Part shown: positions 35,058 through 44,188 of the stretch, one piece after another
Layout: every line of letters begins with the position of its first letter
How positions within the stretch are numbered: position 1 is the stretch's first letter
DNA from: an uncultured Lachnospiraceae bacterium
GTDB taxonomy: Bacteria; Bacillota; Clostridia; Lachnospirales; Lachnospiraceae
Length of the DNA: 64,000 bases
Assembly: GCA_910584915.1 (NCBI GenBank)
Contig: CAJUDM010000013.1
Span: 58,182-122,181 of the forward strand
Direction of reading: 5' to 3'
Position numbers and translations under genes: made by a program
The notes under the pieces: generated by a model
Told to the model about the DNA's origin: nothing
Databases searched by the model: none
Seen by the model: only the letters and a program-made list of their open reading frames with translations

Positions 35058-35828
35058 ATGAAAAGATTCAAAAAGCAGGAGTGGATGGTTCTCGGGCTGG
35101 AGGCGGTGCTGACACTGCTCTTAATCTTTGGCTATAAAAATACGATGGCGCAGAAGCTGTATACGTGGAGCGGGAAGGTGGAGAGCAGCGTCAATGAGAG
35201 GAAGAAGGGAGTAAAGGAGAACGATAGAGAGGGGCAAGGGAAGGAAGGCGGGGAGGAAGAGGAGGAGCCGCAGGATAAAAAGGTTGCCATCACCTTCGAC
35301 GACGGCCCTCACCCGGTCTACACGGAAAAGCTGTTGGACGGGTTGAAGGAGAGGGATGTAAAGGCCACCTTTTTTGTGCTGGGGGAAAAGGCGAAGGAGC
35401 ATCCCGAGATCATAGAGCGGATGCAGGAGGAAGGGCATATCATCGGCAATCACACTTATACGCATATCCAGCTGAGGAGTACGAACAGAGAGAAGTTCAG
35501 GGATGAACTGATCATGACAAATCAGGTCATCAGCGGGATCACGGAGCAGGAAGTGCAGTATGTCCGTCCGCCCTACGGCACCTGGGACAAAAAACTGGAG
35601 GAGGAACTGAATATGTTTCCTGTGCTCTGGAATGTCGATCCGAATGACTGGTGTACCGGAAATACAAATCGAGTCACTAAGAATATCGTGGATAAGGCGA
35701 AGGAGAACAGTATTATCCTTCTGCACGACTGTTACCAGAGCAGCGTGGACGCGGCGCTTGCCTCCATAGATATACTGGAGGAGAGGGGCTTTCGGTTTGT
35801 GACGGTGGAGGAGATATTGTTTGAATAG
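35058..35828 (+). CDS. Polysaccharide deacetylase (NodB domain), membrane-anchored
   Basis: 256 residues. One N-terminal membrane helix (about 9-28, WMVLGLEAVLTLLLIFGY), a charged Lys/Glu linker (about 48-75), then a NodB domain: VAITFDDGPHPVYTEK with the catalytic Asp pair, GNHTYTHIQL with the metal His residues, RPPYGTWD, and ILLHDCYQ. It acts outside the membrane and probably removes acetyl groups from peptidoglycan or another GlcNAc polymer; the family also includes sporulation PdaA/PdaB-like enzymes. Confidence 0.88.
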   Translation: MKRFKKQEWMVLGLEAVLTLLLIFGYKNTMAQKLYTWSGKVESSVNERKKGVKENDREGQGKEGGEEEEEPQDKKVAITFDDGPHPVYTEKLLDGLKERDVKATFFVLGEKAKEHPEIIERMQEEGHIIGNHTYTHIQLRSTNREKFRDELIMTNQVISGITEQEVQYVRPPYGTWDKKLEEELNMFPVLWNVDPNDWCTGNTNRVTKNIVDKAKENSIILLHDCYQSSVDAALASIDILEERGFRFVTVEEILFE

Positions 35829-35966
35829 CGCGCTGTTGTGAGAACAGTTGGCAAACGGCAGATCGGAAGCCGTTATATTTCATGGCATAAATAAATTGAA
35901 GTCATCGGGGGATTTTGATAAAATAGGCTTGTATCCAGATGGCACTTTGATGGCACACTGACAGCA

Positions 35967-36005
35967 AAAGCCCCGAAAACCGCGTACTTACGCCGTTTTC
36001 AGGGC
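35967..36005 (-). terminator. Rho-independent terminator of tRNA-Val (minus strand)
   Basis: Read on the minus strand, GCCCTGAAAAC pairs with GTTTTCGGGG and is followed by CTTTTG, just 3' of the tRNA gene. Confidence 0.7.
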
Positions 36006-36014
36006 ATGAAAAAA

Positions 36015-36088
36015 TGGAAGCAAGGAGGCTCGAACTCCTGACCTTTCGCGTGTGAGGCGAACGCTCATCCCGGCTGAGCTATGCTTCC
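36015..36088 (-). tRNA. tRNA-Val (anticodon CAC)
   Basis: On the minus strand a full cloverleaf can be folded: acceptor GGAAGCA with TGCTTCC, D-arm around GCTC...GAGC, anticodon stem TTCGC/GCGAA with loop CTCACAC (anticodon CAC, decoding GUG), T-arm AGGAG-TTCGAGC-CTCCT, and discriminator A. CCA is not encoded. Tm-like direct repeats marking an integrated element at its 3' end were not found. Confidence 0.93.
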
Positions 36089-36118
36089 ATTTATCGGGAG
36101 ACAGCTGTAAAAATTTCT

Positions 36119-36820
36119 GTGCTCTCTAACTTTTATTATCATATCACAGATTCAGGAAAAAGAAAAGTGGAAAATTATTTTCGTGAGGCATTGCACAATT
36201 TTATTTTTGATGAGGCGGGAGGCGGGGCGATCCGGCATCTGGCAGACAGAGGATATACGGCAAGACAGATAGCGGATTCGCTGAGTTTTCCGGTGCCCTA
36301 TGAGACGGTGCGGGAGTCAGTCACAAAATACCTGATGGAGAGCGGTATACTGTTGAAAGTCAGGCCGGAGGCATACAGGGAGCCTGAGAAGACAGAGTAT
36401 GTGCGGGAGTATGACAGGTACGGCAAGCCGAGTTTTCGAAAGGTTGCAGCCCCGGGAGGGACAGGCTGCGGAAAGGGGGCGGACGGGGGAACCGGGACGG
36501 AAAAATGGAGGGAGATGGATTTTTCAGCGTTCCTTCTATTGTATAAAGGAGGAGAAAAAGAAATTAAGCTTCCGGCGGAGACAGAACACAGAGAGGCAAA
36601 AAAAGAGTTTTATATTGCCTGCGATTTCGGAATGGATGGTGCGCAGGAGCAGTTAAAGGTGCTTGACAGGGTGCAGAGGGAGTATATTCAGGGAATCTGC
36701 TGGATGAGGAGAAGGATGTATCATCTGTTGGATAAAAGGATGCTTGAGATCGCGGTCAGGCTGCGGGAGGAGGGGTTTCAGGCGGGGAATGTATATATGA
36801 GGTTTTATATTAAGCATTGA
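36119..36820 (+). CDS. Conserved hypothetical protein with a possible helix-turn-helix
   Basis: Not recognised. 233 residues from a GTG start 30 bases after the tRNA gene on the opposite strand; the ribosome site is weak, so a later start is possible. RGYTARQIADSLSFPVPYET (about 42-61) resembles a helix-turn-helix. A Gly/Thr-rich break (about 115-135) separates it from a C-terminal part rich in Arg and Tyr. It lies upstream of the membrane/spermidine-synthase gene in the same direction. Confidence 0.55.
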   Translation: MLSNFYYHITDSGKRKVENYFREALHNFIFDEAGGGAIRHLADRGYTARQIADSLSFPVPYETVRESVTKYLMESGILLKVRPEAYREPEKTEYVREYDRYGKPSFRKVAAPGGTGCGKGADGGTGTEKWREMDFSAFLLLYKGGEKEIKLPAETEHREAKKEFYIACDFGMDGAQEQLKVLDRVQREYIQGICWMRRRMYHLLDKRMLEIAVRLREEGFQAGNVYMRFYIKH

Positions 36821-36824
36821 GAAA

Positions 36825-37001
36825 ATGAAAGATTTCCTGTATACTATACGGGATGAAGTGATCCGGCGCTGTCTGGCAGGCAGCATCTGCGCCGGACAGC
36901 GGACATGGATACAGAGACCGGTATTTGTGCGGGCAGGGATAGAGGCACATCTGCGGGGGAAAGGCATTGAGATTGATGAGGCAGGATATATTAGGCAATA
37001 A
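36825..37001 (+). CDS. Possible small ORF (58 residues)
   Basis: An open frame from ATG 36825 encodes MKDFLYTIRDEVIRRCLAG and ends EAGYIRQ at 37001, overlapping the next gene start. It fits in the gap between two genes but has no good ribosome-binding site, and bases 36862-36896 form an 8-bp hairpin. May be spurious. Confidence 0.25.
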   Translation: MKDFLYTIRDEVIRRCLAGSICAGQRTWIQRPVFVRAGIEAHLRGKGIEIDEAGYIRQ

Positions 37002-38574
37002 GTATTATTTGTACGCCACGGAATTTTTTGCAGGGATGGCGGTGATGGCTGTGGAACTGGGGGCGAGCCGTCTGCTTGCTCCGTATTTCAGTTCTTCTCA
37101 GATCGTGTGGACGATCATTATCGGAACGATCATGATCGCGATGGCATTGGGGAATATATACGGCGGGAGGAGTGCCGACAAAGATCCGAATCCGGACAGG
37201 CTCTATAGAAGGCTCCTGATCGCGGCGGTCTGGATCGCGGCGATCCCGGTGGTGGGAAAATATATCATTCTTGGGATTTCCGGGGCACTGATCCTGACAG
37301 TCAGCACAAATTTTCTGATATTGGCGGCATTTTTCGCCTGCATGGCCATCTTTGTGTTCCCGTTGTTTTTGCTGGGGACAGTGACGCCGTCCCTTGTGAA
37401 ATATACGATGGGTTCCCTGGATGAGAGCGGCAAGACAGTGGGCGTGCTGGGTGCCTGCAATACGATCGGCAGTATTATCGGCACGTTCCTGCCGACTTTT
37501 GTGACGATTCCGGCTGTTGGGACTTCCATCACATTCCTGATCTTCTCCGGAATTCTGCTGCTGCTCGGACTGCTCTATTTCATCAGCAAAAAAACGGCAA
37601 AAAAGGCCTGCGCGGTATCCCTGATCCTCTTTGTGATCTGCAGTGTGCTGGGACATTCCGGCAGTTTCGCCTTCTGGGAGACAGGGCTTACGTATGAGGG
37701 GGAATCCATCTACAATTATCTGCAGGTGAAAGAAAATGACAAAAGTGTCATATTATCCACAAACGTACTGTTCGGCGTGCAGTCCATCAAGATGAAGGAG
37801 GACGGGCTGACCGGGATGTACTATGATTACGCGCTGGCGGCGCCGCTGATGGCGGACGCGCCGAACAAGGAGAAGATGGAACTTCTGATCCTGGGTATGG
37901 GCACAGGGACTTATGCCCATCAGTGCATGAAATATTTTGACAATGTAACCGTGGAGGGAGTGGAGATAGACCGGAAGATCACGGATCTGGCAGGCAGATA
38001 TTTTGATCTGCCTGCGGATGTGCAGGTGACAACCTACGACGGGCGCGCCTACCTGCAGGCAGTCGACAAGAAGTATGATGTGATCATGGTGGACGCCTAC
38101 CAGGATATCACGATCCCGTTTCAGATGTCCTCTCTGGAATTCTTTACGATGGTTAGAGAGCATCTGAAGGAGGACGGTGTGATGGTGGTGAATATGAATA
38201 TGAAGTCCGACGGGGCAGGCGGTATCAATGTCTGCCTTGCGGATACCATTTCCAGTGTGTTCCCGAGTGTCTATACAGTGGATGTAAAAGGGGCGACAAA
38301 CAGAGAACTCTTTGCGTCCGGGAATGAAAATATTCTGACATTACTGTCAGATAACAGAAAGCACTTGAGTCAGGATGAACTGACAGTGATGATGGAACGT
38401 GTGGAGGATAATCTGACACCCTATGAGAGCACGGGGGAGATACTGACAGATGATAAAGCTCCGGTGGAGGTACTCGGCATGCGCGTCATCGATGAACTGA
38501 TCCAGGACGAGATCGGTTATTACAAAGATATCTTCCGGGAGCAGGGGCTCGAAGGGCTGCTTGATTCCATGTAG
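36976..38574 (+). CDS. Membrane protein fused to a spermidine-synthase-like domain
   Basis: 532 residues. The N-terminal half has about six to seven membrane helices (LYATEFFAGMAVMAVELGAS onwards, ending near residue 225). The C-terminal half is a Rossmann methyltransferase-like spermidine synthase domain (LLILGMGTGTYAHQCMKYFD near 300, EGVEIDRKI, VIMVDAYQDITIPFQMSS). Such fusions are widespread; whether they make polyamines is not established. ATG 36976 was chosen because GGGGGAAAGG lies 12 bases before it; a TTG at 36967 is too close to that site. Confidence 0.85.
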   Translation: MRQDILGNKYYLYATEFFAGMAVMAVELGASRLLAPYFSSSQIVWTIIIGTIMIAMALGNIYGGRSADKDPNPDRLYRRLLIAAVWIAAIPVVGKYIILGISGALILTVSTNFLILAAFFACMAIFVFPLFLLGTVTPSLVKYTMGSLDESGKTVGVLGACNTIGSIIGTFLPTFVTIPAVGTSITFLIFSGILLLLGLLYFISKKTAKKACAVSLILFVICSVLGHSGSFAFWETGLTYEGESIYNYLQVKENDKSVILSTNVLFGVQSIKMKEDGLTGMYYDYALAAPLMADAPNKEKMELLILGMGTGTYAHQCMKYFDNVTVEGVEIDRKITDLAGRYFDLPADVQVTTYDGRAYLQAVDKKYDVIMVDAYQDITIPFQMSSLEFFTMVREHLKEDGVMVVNMNMKSDGAGGINVCLADTISSVFPSVYTVDVKGATNRELFASGNENILTLLSDNRKHLSQDELTVMMERVEDNLTPYESTGEILTDDKAPVEVLGMRVIDELIQDEIGYYKDIFREQGLEGLLDSM

Positions 38575-38618
38575 GGGCGGATAGCGATTGCATAACATAG
38601 ATGACAAGGAGAATGCTC

Positions 38619-39944
38619 ATGGATCTATTTGAATATATGAGACAGGGCGCCATGAAAAAAGAATCCCCGCTGGCGGCAAGGCTTCGTCCGCGGACGCTGG
38701 ATGAAGTGGTGGGGCAGCAGCATATTATCGGGAAGGATACGCTGCTCTACCGGGCTATTTTGGCGGATAAGATCAGTTCCGTGATTTTTTACGGCCCGCC
38801 CGGTACGGGAAAGACCACGCTGGCGAAGGTGATCGCGGGAACCACCAGTTCCGAATTTACACAGATCAATGCCACGGTGGCGGGCAAGAAGGATATGGAG
38901 GCCGTTGTGGAGAAGGCGAAGGACGATCTGGGCATGTTCGGAAAGCGGACGATCCTGTTCATTGACGAGATCCATCGCTTCAATAAGGGGCAGCAGGATT
39001 ACCTGCTCCCCTTTGTGGAGGACGGTACGATCATCCTGATCGGAGCGACCACAGAAAATCCCTATTTTGAGGTAAACAGTGCGCTGATCTCACGGTCCAT
39101 AGTCTTTGAGTTAAAGCCATTGCAGCCGGAGGATATCAGGGTGCTGATCCGGCGTGCCGTGGAGGATAAGGAACGGGGTATGGGGGCTTATGATGCCGTG
39201 ATCGAGGAGGATGCCCTCGCGTTTCTGGCGGATCTCTCGGACGGGGATGCGAGACGCGCGCTGAACGCGGTGGAACTCGGCATTCTGACAACGGAGCGGA
39301 GCGGGGACGGCAGGATCCATCTGACGCTGGATGTGGTGAAGGAATGTATCCAGAAACGGAGCATGCGTTACGACAAGACCGGAGATAACCATTATGATGT
39401 GATCTCCGCTTTTATCAAGAGCATGCGCGGTTCAGATCCGGATGCTGCGGTATATTATCTGGCGAGGATGCTGGAATCCGGCGAGGATATCAAATTTATC
39501 GCGAGAAGGATCATGATATGCGCGTCGGAGGATGTGGGGATGGCTGATCCGAACGCATTGACTGTTGCAGTCAGTGCATCTCTGGCGGTGGAGAGAGTGG
39601 GGATGCCGGAGGCGAGGATCATATTGGCGGAGGCGGCTGTCTATGTAGCGACAGCGCCGAAGAGCAACGCTTCCTGCACGGCGGTATTTGAAGCGACAGA
39701 GGAAGTGCAGAGGACGGGAAATCTGCCGGTGCCGGCGCATCTGCAGGATTCCCATTATAAAGGAGCGAAAAAACTCGGCAGAGGCGTCGGCTACAAGTAT
39801 GCCCATGATTATCCGAACCACTATGTGGAACAGCAGTACCTTCCCTATGAACTGACAGGAAAAGAATTTTTTAAGCCGGACGGGAACGGATATGAAGTGA
39901 AAATCAAAGAACATATGAAGCGGTTGAAAGAAGCTGAAAATTAA
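38619..39944 (+). CDS. rarA: Replication-associated recombination protein A (RarA/MgsA)
   Basis: AAA+ ATPase of the clamp-loader clade that acts at stalled replication forks; 441 residues. Seen: ARLRPRTLDEVVGQQHI, Walker A FYGPPGTGKTTLAKVIA, Walker B RTILFIDEIHRFNKGQQD, sensor 1 LIGATTENPYFEVNSAL, arginine region DLSDGDARRALNAVELG, and the C-terminal tetramerisation part (GKEFFKPDGNG). ATG 38619 chosen since AAGGAG (38606-38611) is correctly spaced; earlier ATGs at 38601 and 38613 are not. Its 3' end overlaps the convergent next gene by four bases. Confidence 0.95.
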   Translation: MDLFEYMRQGAMKKESPLAARLRPRTLDEVVGQQHIIGKDTLLYRAILADKISSVIFYGPPGTGKTTLAKVIAGTTSSEFTQINATVAGKKDMEAVVEKAKDDLGMFGKRTILFIDEIHRFNKGQQDYLLPFVEDGTIILIGATTENPYFEVNSALISRSIVFELKPLQPEDIRVLIRRAVEDKERGMGAYDAVIEEDALAFLADLSDGDARRALNAVELGILTTERSGDGRIHLTLDVVKECIQKRSMRYDKTGDNHYDVISAFIKSMRGSDPDAAVYYLARMLESGEDIKFIARRIMICASEDVGMADPNALTVAVSASLAVERVGMPEARIILAEAAVYVATAPKSNASCTAVFEATEEVQRTGNLPVPAHLQDSHYKGAKKLGRGVGYKYAHDYPNHYVEQQYLPYELTGKEFFKPDGNGYEVKIKEHMKRLKEAEN

Positions 39945-40456
39945 AACAATTTCTCCACCAGCATCTGATAGATTTCCTCATTTCTCTCCCGCCAGTTCCT
40001 GCAGATTGAAGCGGCTGTCTCCTCCGCGGGTACAGACAGGGTGATCTCGACCAGGGAGGCACCCCGCTCTTTTGCGACAAGGCGAGCCTCGAATTCACCG
40101 TTTGCGGATCTGTCATAGTTGGCTGTGACGGAGAGTTCATTTTGCAGTTCAAGTTTATTTTCCCGCAGCCAGGCATTGATCTCTTCCTTTGTGATATCGC
40201 TGATGTTGCTCTGAAAAAAAAGGAGCGTCTGGCAGCCTTCCTCCGTCAGGGAAAAATGGGAGCGCTCGTTGATCGACTTTTCGGCTATCATGCCGGCGTC
40301 AATGAGTTCGCCGATCGCCTGATTTAAAATGATATAATTGGTATATCCCTTTTCCAGGATAAAATCGCAGACTCTTTTTTTGGAAAGAGGCAGAGCGGCC
40401 TTTTTCAATAGGTATAGAAGAATCAGTTTATAGAGCGTCAGCGGTTCCTGCAGCAT
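39941..40456 (-). CDS. DUF4364 family protein
   Basis: 171 residues starting MLQEPLTLYKLILLYLLKKA. An N-terminal winged-helix-like region (about 5-75, LSKKRVCDFILEKGYTNYII; GELIDAGMIAEK) and a C-terminal alpha/beta half match the DUF4364 proteins of Clostridia, thought to be regulators but uncharacterised. ATG at 40456 was chosen over the longer frame; AAAGGAACAGG lies before it. Convergent with rarA. Confidence 0.8.
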   Translation of the reverse strand: MLQEPLTLYKLILLYLLKKAALPLSKKRVCDFILEKGYTNYIILNQAIGELIDAGMIAEKSINERSHFSLTEEGCQTLLFFQSNISDITKEEINAWLRENKLELQNELSVTANYDRSANGEFEARLVAKERGASLVEITLSVPAEETAASICRNWRERNEEIYQMLVEKLF

Positions 40457-40566
40457 ATCACGAACCTGTTCCTTTCTGCGGCAGTGACAGGAAATGCATG
40501 GCAGGGCATGGAGGAACATTTCCGGTCACACAGCAATATTTACAATATGAACTGCCTCCCGTATGC

Positions 40567-41718
40567 TTACCGGATATGATCTTTGACAGCACGGGCGACA
40601 ACTTCAACGACATTGGGATCAAAAGCCTCCGGCATGATATGATCGTCGTTTAATCTGTCCTCCGGGACAAGGGAAGCGATCGCCTTTGCGGCGGCAAGCT
40701 TCATTTCCTCGGTGATCTGTCTGGCGCGTCCCTCCAGAGCGCCCTTGAAGATGCCGGGAAAAGCTACGACGTTGTTGATCTGGTTGGGAAAATCGGAGCG
40801 TCCGGTGCCGACAACTCTTGCGCCGGCGGCTTTTGCGGCGTCCGGCATGATCTCGGGGACAGGATTTGCCATGGCAAACAGGACGGCATCCGTATTCATC
40901 GATCTTACCATGTCAGGTGTAACGATATTCGGAGCGGATACGCCCACAAAAATATCCGCGCCTTTCATGGCGTCGGCCAGAGAACCTGTCTCCTGAGCCG
41001 GATTTGTGATCTCCACCATCTCCTTCTGCATCCAGTTGAGCCCCTCAGAGGTTTTGGACAGGATGCCGGATCTGTCGCACATGACAACATTGCGAAAACC
41101 GTATGTCAAAAGAAGTTTTGTGATGGCAACGCCCGCACTGCCGGCGCCGTTGACTACGATCCTGCACCCTGCAGCTTCTTTTTTCACGACCTTTAAAGCG
41201 TTGATGATGCCTGCCAGGACAACGATGGCGGTGCCGTGCTGGTCATCGTGAAAGACCGGGATATCCAGTGTCTGTTTCAGGCGCTGCTCGATCTCAAAAC
41301 ATCTGGGCGCGGAGATGTCCTCCAGATTGATGCCTCCGAAGCCAGGCGCGAGATATGTAACAGCTTTGATGATCTCCTCGGTGTCCTGGGTGTCAAGGCA
41401 GATGGGGACAGCGTTTACTCCGCCGAATTCTTTGAACAGAACGGCTTTCCCTTCCATCACGGGCATGGCAGCGTAGGGACCGATGTTGCCGAGCCCTAAT
41501 ACGGCGGAGCCGTCCGAGACAACGGCGATCGTATTTGATTTCCAGGTGTAAGTGTAGGCTGCCTCTTTGTTTTCAGCGATCACTTTACAGGGTTCAGCGA
41601 CGCCGGGAGTGTAGGCGAGAGAGAGAGCCTCCCTTGATTTCACGGGAGCCTTGGAGGTGGTCTCCAGTTTGCCGTTCCATGTCTCATGCAGCTTCAGCGC
41701 TTTTTCGTTTATCGTCAT
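40567..41718 (-). CDS. NAD-dependent malic enzyme
   Basis: Oxidative decarboxylation of malate to pyruvate. 384 residues, the size of short bacterial malic enzymes without phosphotransacetylase domain. Motifs: LSLAYTPGVAEPCKVIAENK, GGINLEDISAPRCFEIEQRL (metal-binding acidic residues), FHDDQHGTAIVVLAG, and the NAD-binding VVNGAGSAGVAITKLLL. The start at 41718 is backed by AGAGGGG upstream; a frame extending to 41859 covers its own promoter and is unlikely. Confidence 0.94.
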   Translation of the reverse strand: MTINEKALKLHETWNGKLETTSKAPVKSREALSLAYTPGVAEPCKVIAENKEAAYTYTWKSNTIAVVSDGSAVLGLGNIGPYAAMPVMEGKAVLFKEFGGVNAVPICLDTQDTEEIIKAVTYLAPGFGGINLEDISAPRCFEIEQRLKQTLDIPVFHDDQHGTAIVVLAGIINALKVVKKEAAGCRIVVNGAGSAGVAITKLLLTYGFRNVVMCDRSGILSKTSEGLNWMQKEMVEITNPAQETGSLADAMKGADIFVGVSAPNIVTPDMVRSMNTDAVLFAMANPVPEIMPDAAKAAGARVVGTGRSDFPNQINNVVAFPGIFKGALEGRARQITEEMKLAAAKAIASLVPEDRLNDDHIMPEAFDPNVVEVVARAVKDHIR

Positions 41719-41818
41719 AGTGTTTCCCCTCTTTGTATGTTCATCCATCCTCTCCGCCGCAGCGCTTTTGACAGGCAGTAGTGGAGCGGAGGAGCGGTTT
41801 TGATCAGTTCCGTAACCT

Positions 41819-41847
41819 ATGATATATAGTTTGAAAAAATTTGGCAA
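41819..41847 (-). promoter_or_regulatory. Promoter of the malic enzyme gene
   Basis: On the minus strand TTGCCA, 17 bases, TATCAT, about 100 bases before the start codon. Confidence 0.5.
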
Positions 41848-41910
41848 GCTTTTTGACAAAAATAAAAAATAAATTAAAATTATAAAATTTTCATAAACTC
41901 AAAAAAAGGG

Positions 41911-41940
41911 TTGTAACTTACATATTTGTGCTGTTATAAT
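41911..41940 (+). promoter_or_regulatory. Promoter of rho
   Basis: TTGTAA (41911-41916), 18 bases, TATAAT (41935-41940). A second candidate, TTGACA (41853) with TAAAAT (41875), lies upstream. The resulting leader of about 180 bases before rho (41947-42124) is AT-rich; no terminator or small ORF was seen in it, though rho genes are often autoregulated in the leader. Confidence 0.6.
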
Positions 41941-42124
41941 GGGCGTATTGAAAAGAGAGATCTTTATCATATCTTGATGTTGGGCTGTATGTCATAAGGT
42001 ATCTATATGCTATTCAATATCCGGAACGAATTCCAGTTTGATGATAAATGTGAAAAAGAACCTGTGAAACAATATATGATAATTTAGTGGGCAGTGAAAA
42101 AAGAAAGGAGAAAGAACCGGTAAT

Positions 42125-43471
42125 ATGAGTGATATGAGAGAAAAGTACGAATCTCTTGCATTGAGTGACCTGAAAGAGATAGCGAAGGTGAGGGGAATCC
42201 GTATCTCCGGCCTGAAAAAGGCGGACCTGATCGAAGCCATGCTGGAGGAGGACAAAAAAGACGAGGAAAAGGGGAAGGTGGTGGAGGCGAAGTCCATCAT
42301 ACCCGGCAGCGCGCCGGAAGGCGAGAAATATCCTTCTGAACTTGACAGCGGGATCAAGGCGCACGGTATTTTGGAGGTGATGCCGGACGGATACGGCTTT
42401 ATCCGCTGTGAAAACTATCTGCCCGGGGAGAATGACGTCTACGTCGCACCCAGCCAGATCCGTCGTTTTAATTTAAAGACGGGAGATATCCTGGAGGGGA
42501 ATACGAGGATCAAAACCCAGAGCGAAAAGTTCAGCGCGCTGCTGTATGTCAGGAAGATCAATGGTTTTCCGCCGGAGATCGCCCAGCGCAGAACGAATTT
42601 TGAAGATATGACGCCGATCTTTCCGAACGAGCGCCTGCGCCTTGAGACGCCCGGAGCTTCTGTGGCAATGCGCATCATGGACCTGATCAGCCCGGTCGGC
42701 AAGGGGCAGAGAGGCATGGTCGTGTCGCCGCCCAAGGCAGGTAAGACAACGCTGCTGAAAGAGATCGCGAAATCCCTGAAAAAAACAAACCCGGAGGTCC
42801 ATCTGATCATTCTGCTGATCGATGAGAGGCCGGAGGAAGTGACGGACTTTAAGGAGGCTATCGAGGGACCGAATGTGGAGGTGATCTATTCCACTTTTGA
42901 CGAACTGCCGGAACATCACAAGCGTGTGGCGGAGATGGTGATCGAGCGCGCCAAGAGGTTGGTGGAGCACAAGCAGGATGTCTGCATACTGTTAGATTCC
43001 ATCACCCGTCTGACAAGGGCATATAACCTGACGGTACCGCCCTCAGGCAGAACGCTCTCGGGCGGCCTTGATCCGGCGGCGCTTCATATGCCCAAGCGGT
43101 TTTTCGGCGCGGCGAGGAATATGCGCGGAGGCGGCAGCCTGACGATCCTGGCGACGGCCCTTGTGGAAACCGGTTCCAAGATGGATGATGTGATCTATGA
43201 GGAATTCAAGGGAACCGGCAACATGGAGATGGTTCTCGACCGAAAACTCTCCGAGAAGAGAGTGTTCCCGGCTGTGGATATTCCGAAGTCCAGCACCAGA
43301 AGGGAGGATCTGCTGCTTACGCCGGATGAGCAGGAGATCATCAACATCCTCCGAAAGGCGTTAAACGGCATGAAGGCAGACGAGGCGGTGGACAAGATAC
43401 TGGATCTGTTTGCGAGGACGAAGACGAACGGGGAGTTTGTCAATATGGTCAGGAAGATGAAATTTATTTAA
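42125..43471 (+). CDS. rho: Transcription termination factor Rho
   Basis: Hexameric RNA-dependent ATPase that ends transcription. 448 residues. N-terminal SAP-like Rho_N domain (LALSDLKEIAKVRGIRISGL), RNA-binding cold-shock-like domain (GILEVMPDGYGFIRCENYLP), ATPase core with Walker A PPKAGKTTLLKEIAK near 205, LIDERPEEVTDF, Walker B ILLDSITRLTRAYN, and the Q/R loops (GGLDPAALHMPKRFFGAARN). No large insertion in the RNA domain. AAAGGAG precedes the start. Confidence 0.96.
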   Translation: MSDMREKYESLALSDLKEIAKVRGIRISGLKKADLIEAMLEEDKKDEEKGKVVEAKSIIPGSAPEGEKYPSELDSGIKAHGILEVMPDGYGFIRCENYLPGENDVYVAPSQIRRFNLKTGDILEGNTRIKTQSEKFSALLYVRKINGFPPEIAQRRTNFEDMTPIFPNERLRLETPGASVAMRIMDLISPVGKGQRGMVVSPPKAGKTTLLKEIAKSLKKTNPEVHLIILLIDERPEEVTDFKEAIEGPNVEVIYSTFDELPEHHKRVAEMVIERAKRLVEHKQDVCILLDSITRLTRAYNLTVPPSGRTLSGGLDPAALHMPKRFFGAARNMRGGGSLTILATALVETGSKMDDVIYEEFKGTGNMEMVLDRKLSEKRVFPAVDIPKSSTRREDLLLTPDEQEIINILRKALNGMKADEAVDKILDLFARTKTNGEFVNMVRKMKFI

Positions 43472-43507
43472 TATGGCAGCGGGAGAACAGCGGAAGGCGC
43501 CATTCAT

Positions 43508-43561
43508 AAGTCACCAGAATATACATTTTTCCAGACAATGTCATGAATCAGCTGGTGGCTT
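43508..43561 (+). terminator. Possible rho transcript terminator
   Basis: AAGTCACCAG (43508-43517) pairs with CTGGTGGCTT (43552-43561, one G-U pair); the loop is long and only ATTTC follows. The rest of the 43472-43806 gap holds AT-rich sequence, the 14-base motif GGCTGAACTGTTAC (43656-43669, also at 4053-4066), and the rpmE promoter. Confidence 0.4.
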
Positions 43562-43699
43562 ATTTCATGTCGGGCGTCCGCCCTATAGAAATAATTGTAC
43601 AAATTGCCCTTTGTAAGCAAGCTTCCACGGGTAACTTGCACAATCATTTCTGCATGGCTGAACTGTTACCATGAAATGCAAAAAAGCAAAAAATAGCAC

Positions 43700-43728
43700 T
43701 TGCACAGATGAGAACGCTGTGATATAAT
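43700..43728 (+). promoter_or_regulatory. rpmE promoter and leader
   Basis: TTGCAC (43700-43705), 17 bases, TATAAT (43723-43728). The leader of about 70 bases to the start at 43807 is where L31 mRNAs of Firmicutes often carry an autoregulatory structure; I could not establish that structure by eye. Confidence 0.7.
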
Positions 43729-43806
43729 GAATAAGCTGTCGCTGAGAAGTGAGCAGTTTTGTAAAATGGAAAAATAATCGCAAATGAAAATAGAGAGGTG
43801 AGAGAA

Positions 43807-44010
43807 ATGAAAGAAGGACTGCATCCTGCCTATTATCAGGCAACTGTCACATGTAACTGCGGGAATACATTTGTAACGGGGTCTACCAAGCCTGAGATCC
43901 ACGTTGAGGTTTGTTCCAAATGTCATTCATTCTATACCGGCCAGCAGAAGTCAGCTAGGGCAGATGGACGTATTGATAAGTTCAATAAGAAATACGGTAT
44001 GGCAAAATAA
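43807..44010 (+). CDS. rpmE: 50S ribosomal protein L31, zinc-binding form
   Basis: 67 residues starting MKEGLHPAYYQATVTCNCGN and containing EVCSKCHSFYTGQQK. Cys16, Cys18, Cys36 and Cys39 form the zinc site of the C-plus form used under zinc-replete conditions. GAGAGGTGAG precedes the ATG. It has its own promoter and a good terminator. Confidence 0.97.
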   Translation: MKEGLHPAYYQATVTCNCGNTFVTGSTKPEIHVEVCSKCHSFYTGQQKSARADGRIDKFNKKYGMAK

Positions 44011-44020
44011 GATGATCATG

Positions 44021-44058
44021 ATGGGGTTGGGGAACGGTTGTCCTCAGCCCCATTTTTT
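44021..44058 (+). terminator. Rho-independent terminator after rpmE
   Basis: ATGGGGTTGGGG pairs with CCTCAGCCCCAT (G-U and one mismatch tolerated), followed by six T. Confidence 0.8.
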
Positions 44059-44188
44059 ATGTGCGGGGGCGCACAGAGGAATTTGCCGCTTAAGCAGCGT
44101 GTGCTCCGCGCGGCGGGCAGTAGAGAAGAACATTCCCCTGCTCGATCTTTTACAGTAATTTCAGGAAAATTGATTGGAGAGAATATCC

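Noticed and set aside
35930..36120. Integration site of a mobile element at the tRNA-Val gene
   Set aside because: The neighbourhood was inspected for a direct repeat of the tRNA 3' end and an integrase gene; neither was seen.
41719..41859. Longer malic enzyme with 47 extra N-terminal residues
   Set aside because: The extension covers the promoter, lacks a ribosome site and does not match the usual family start.
41947..42124. Riboswitch or small ORF in the rho leader
   Set aside because: No recognisable aptamer, terminator/antiterminator pair or ORF with a ribosome site was seen.
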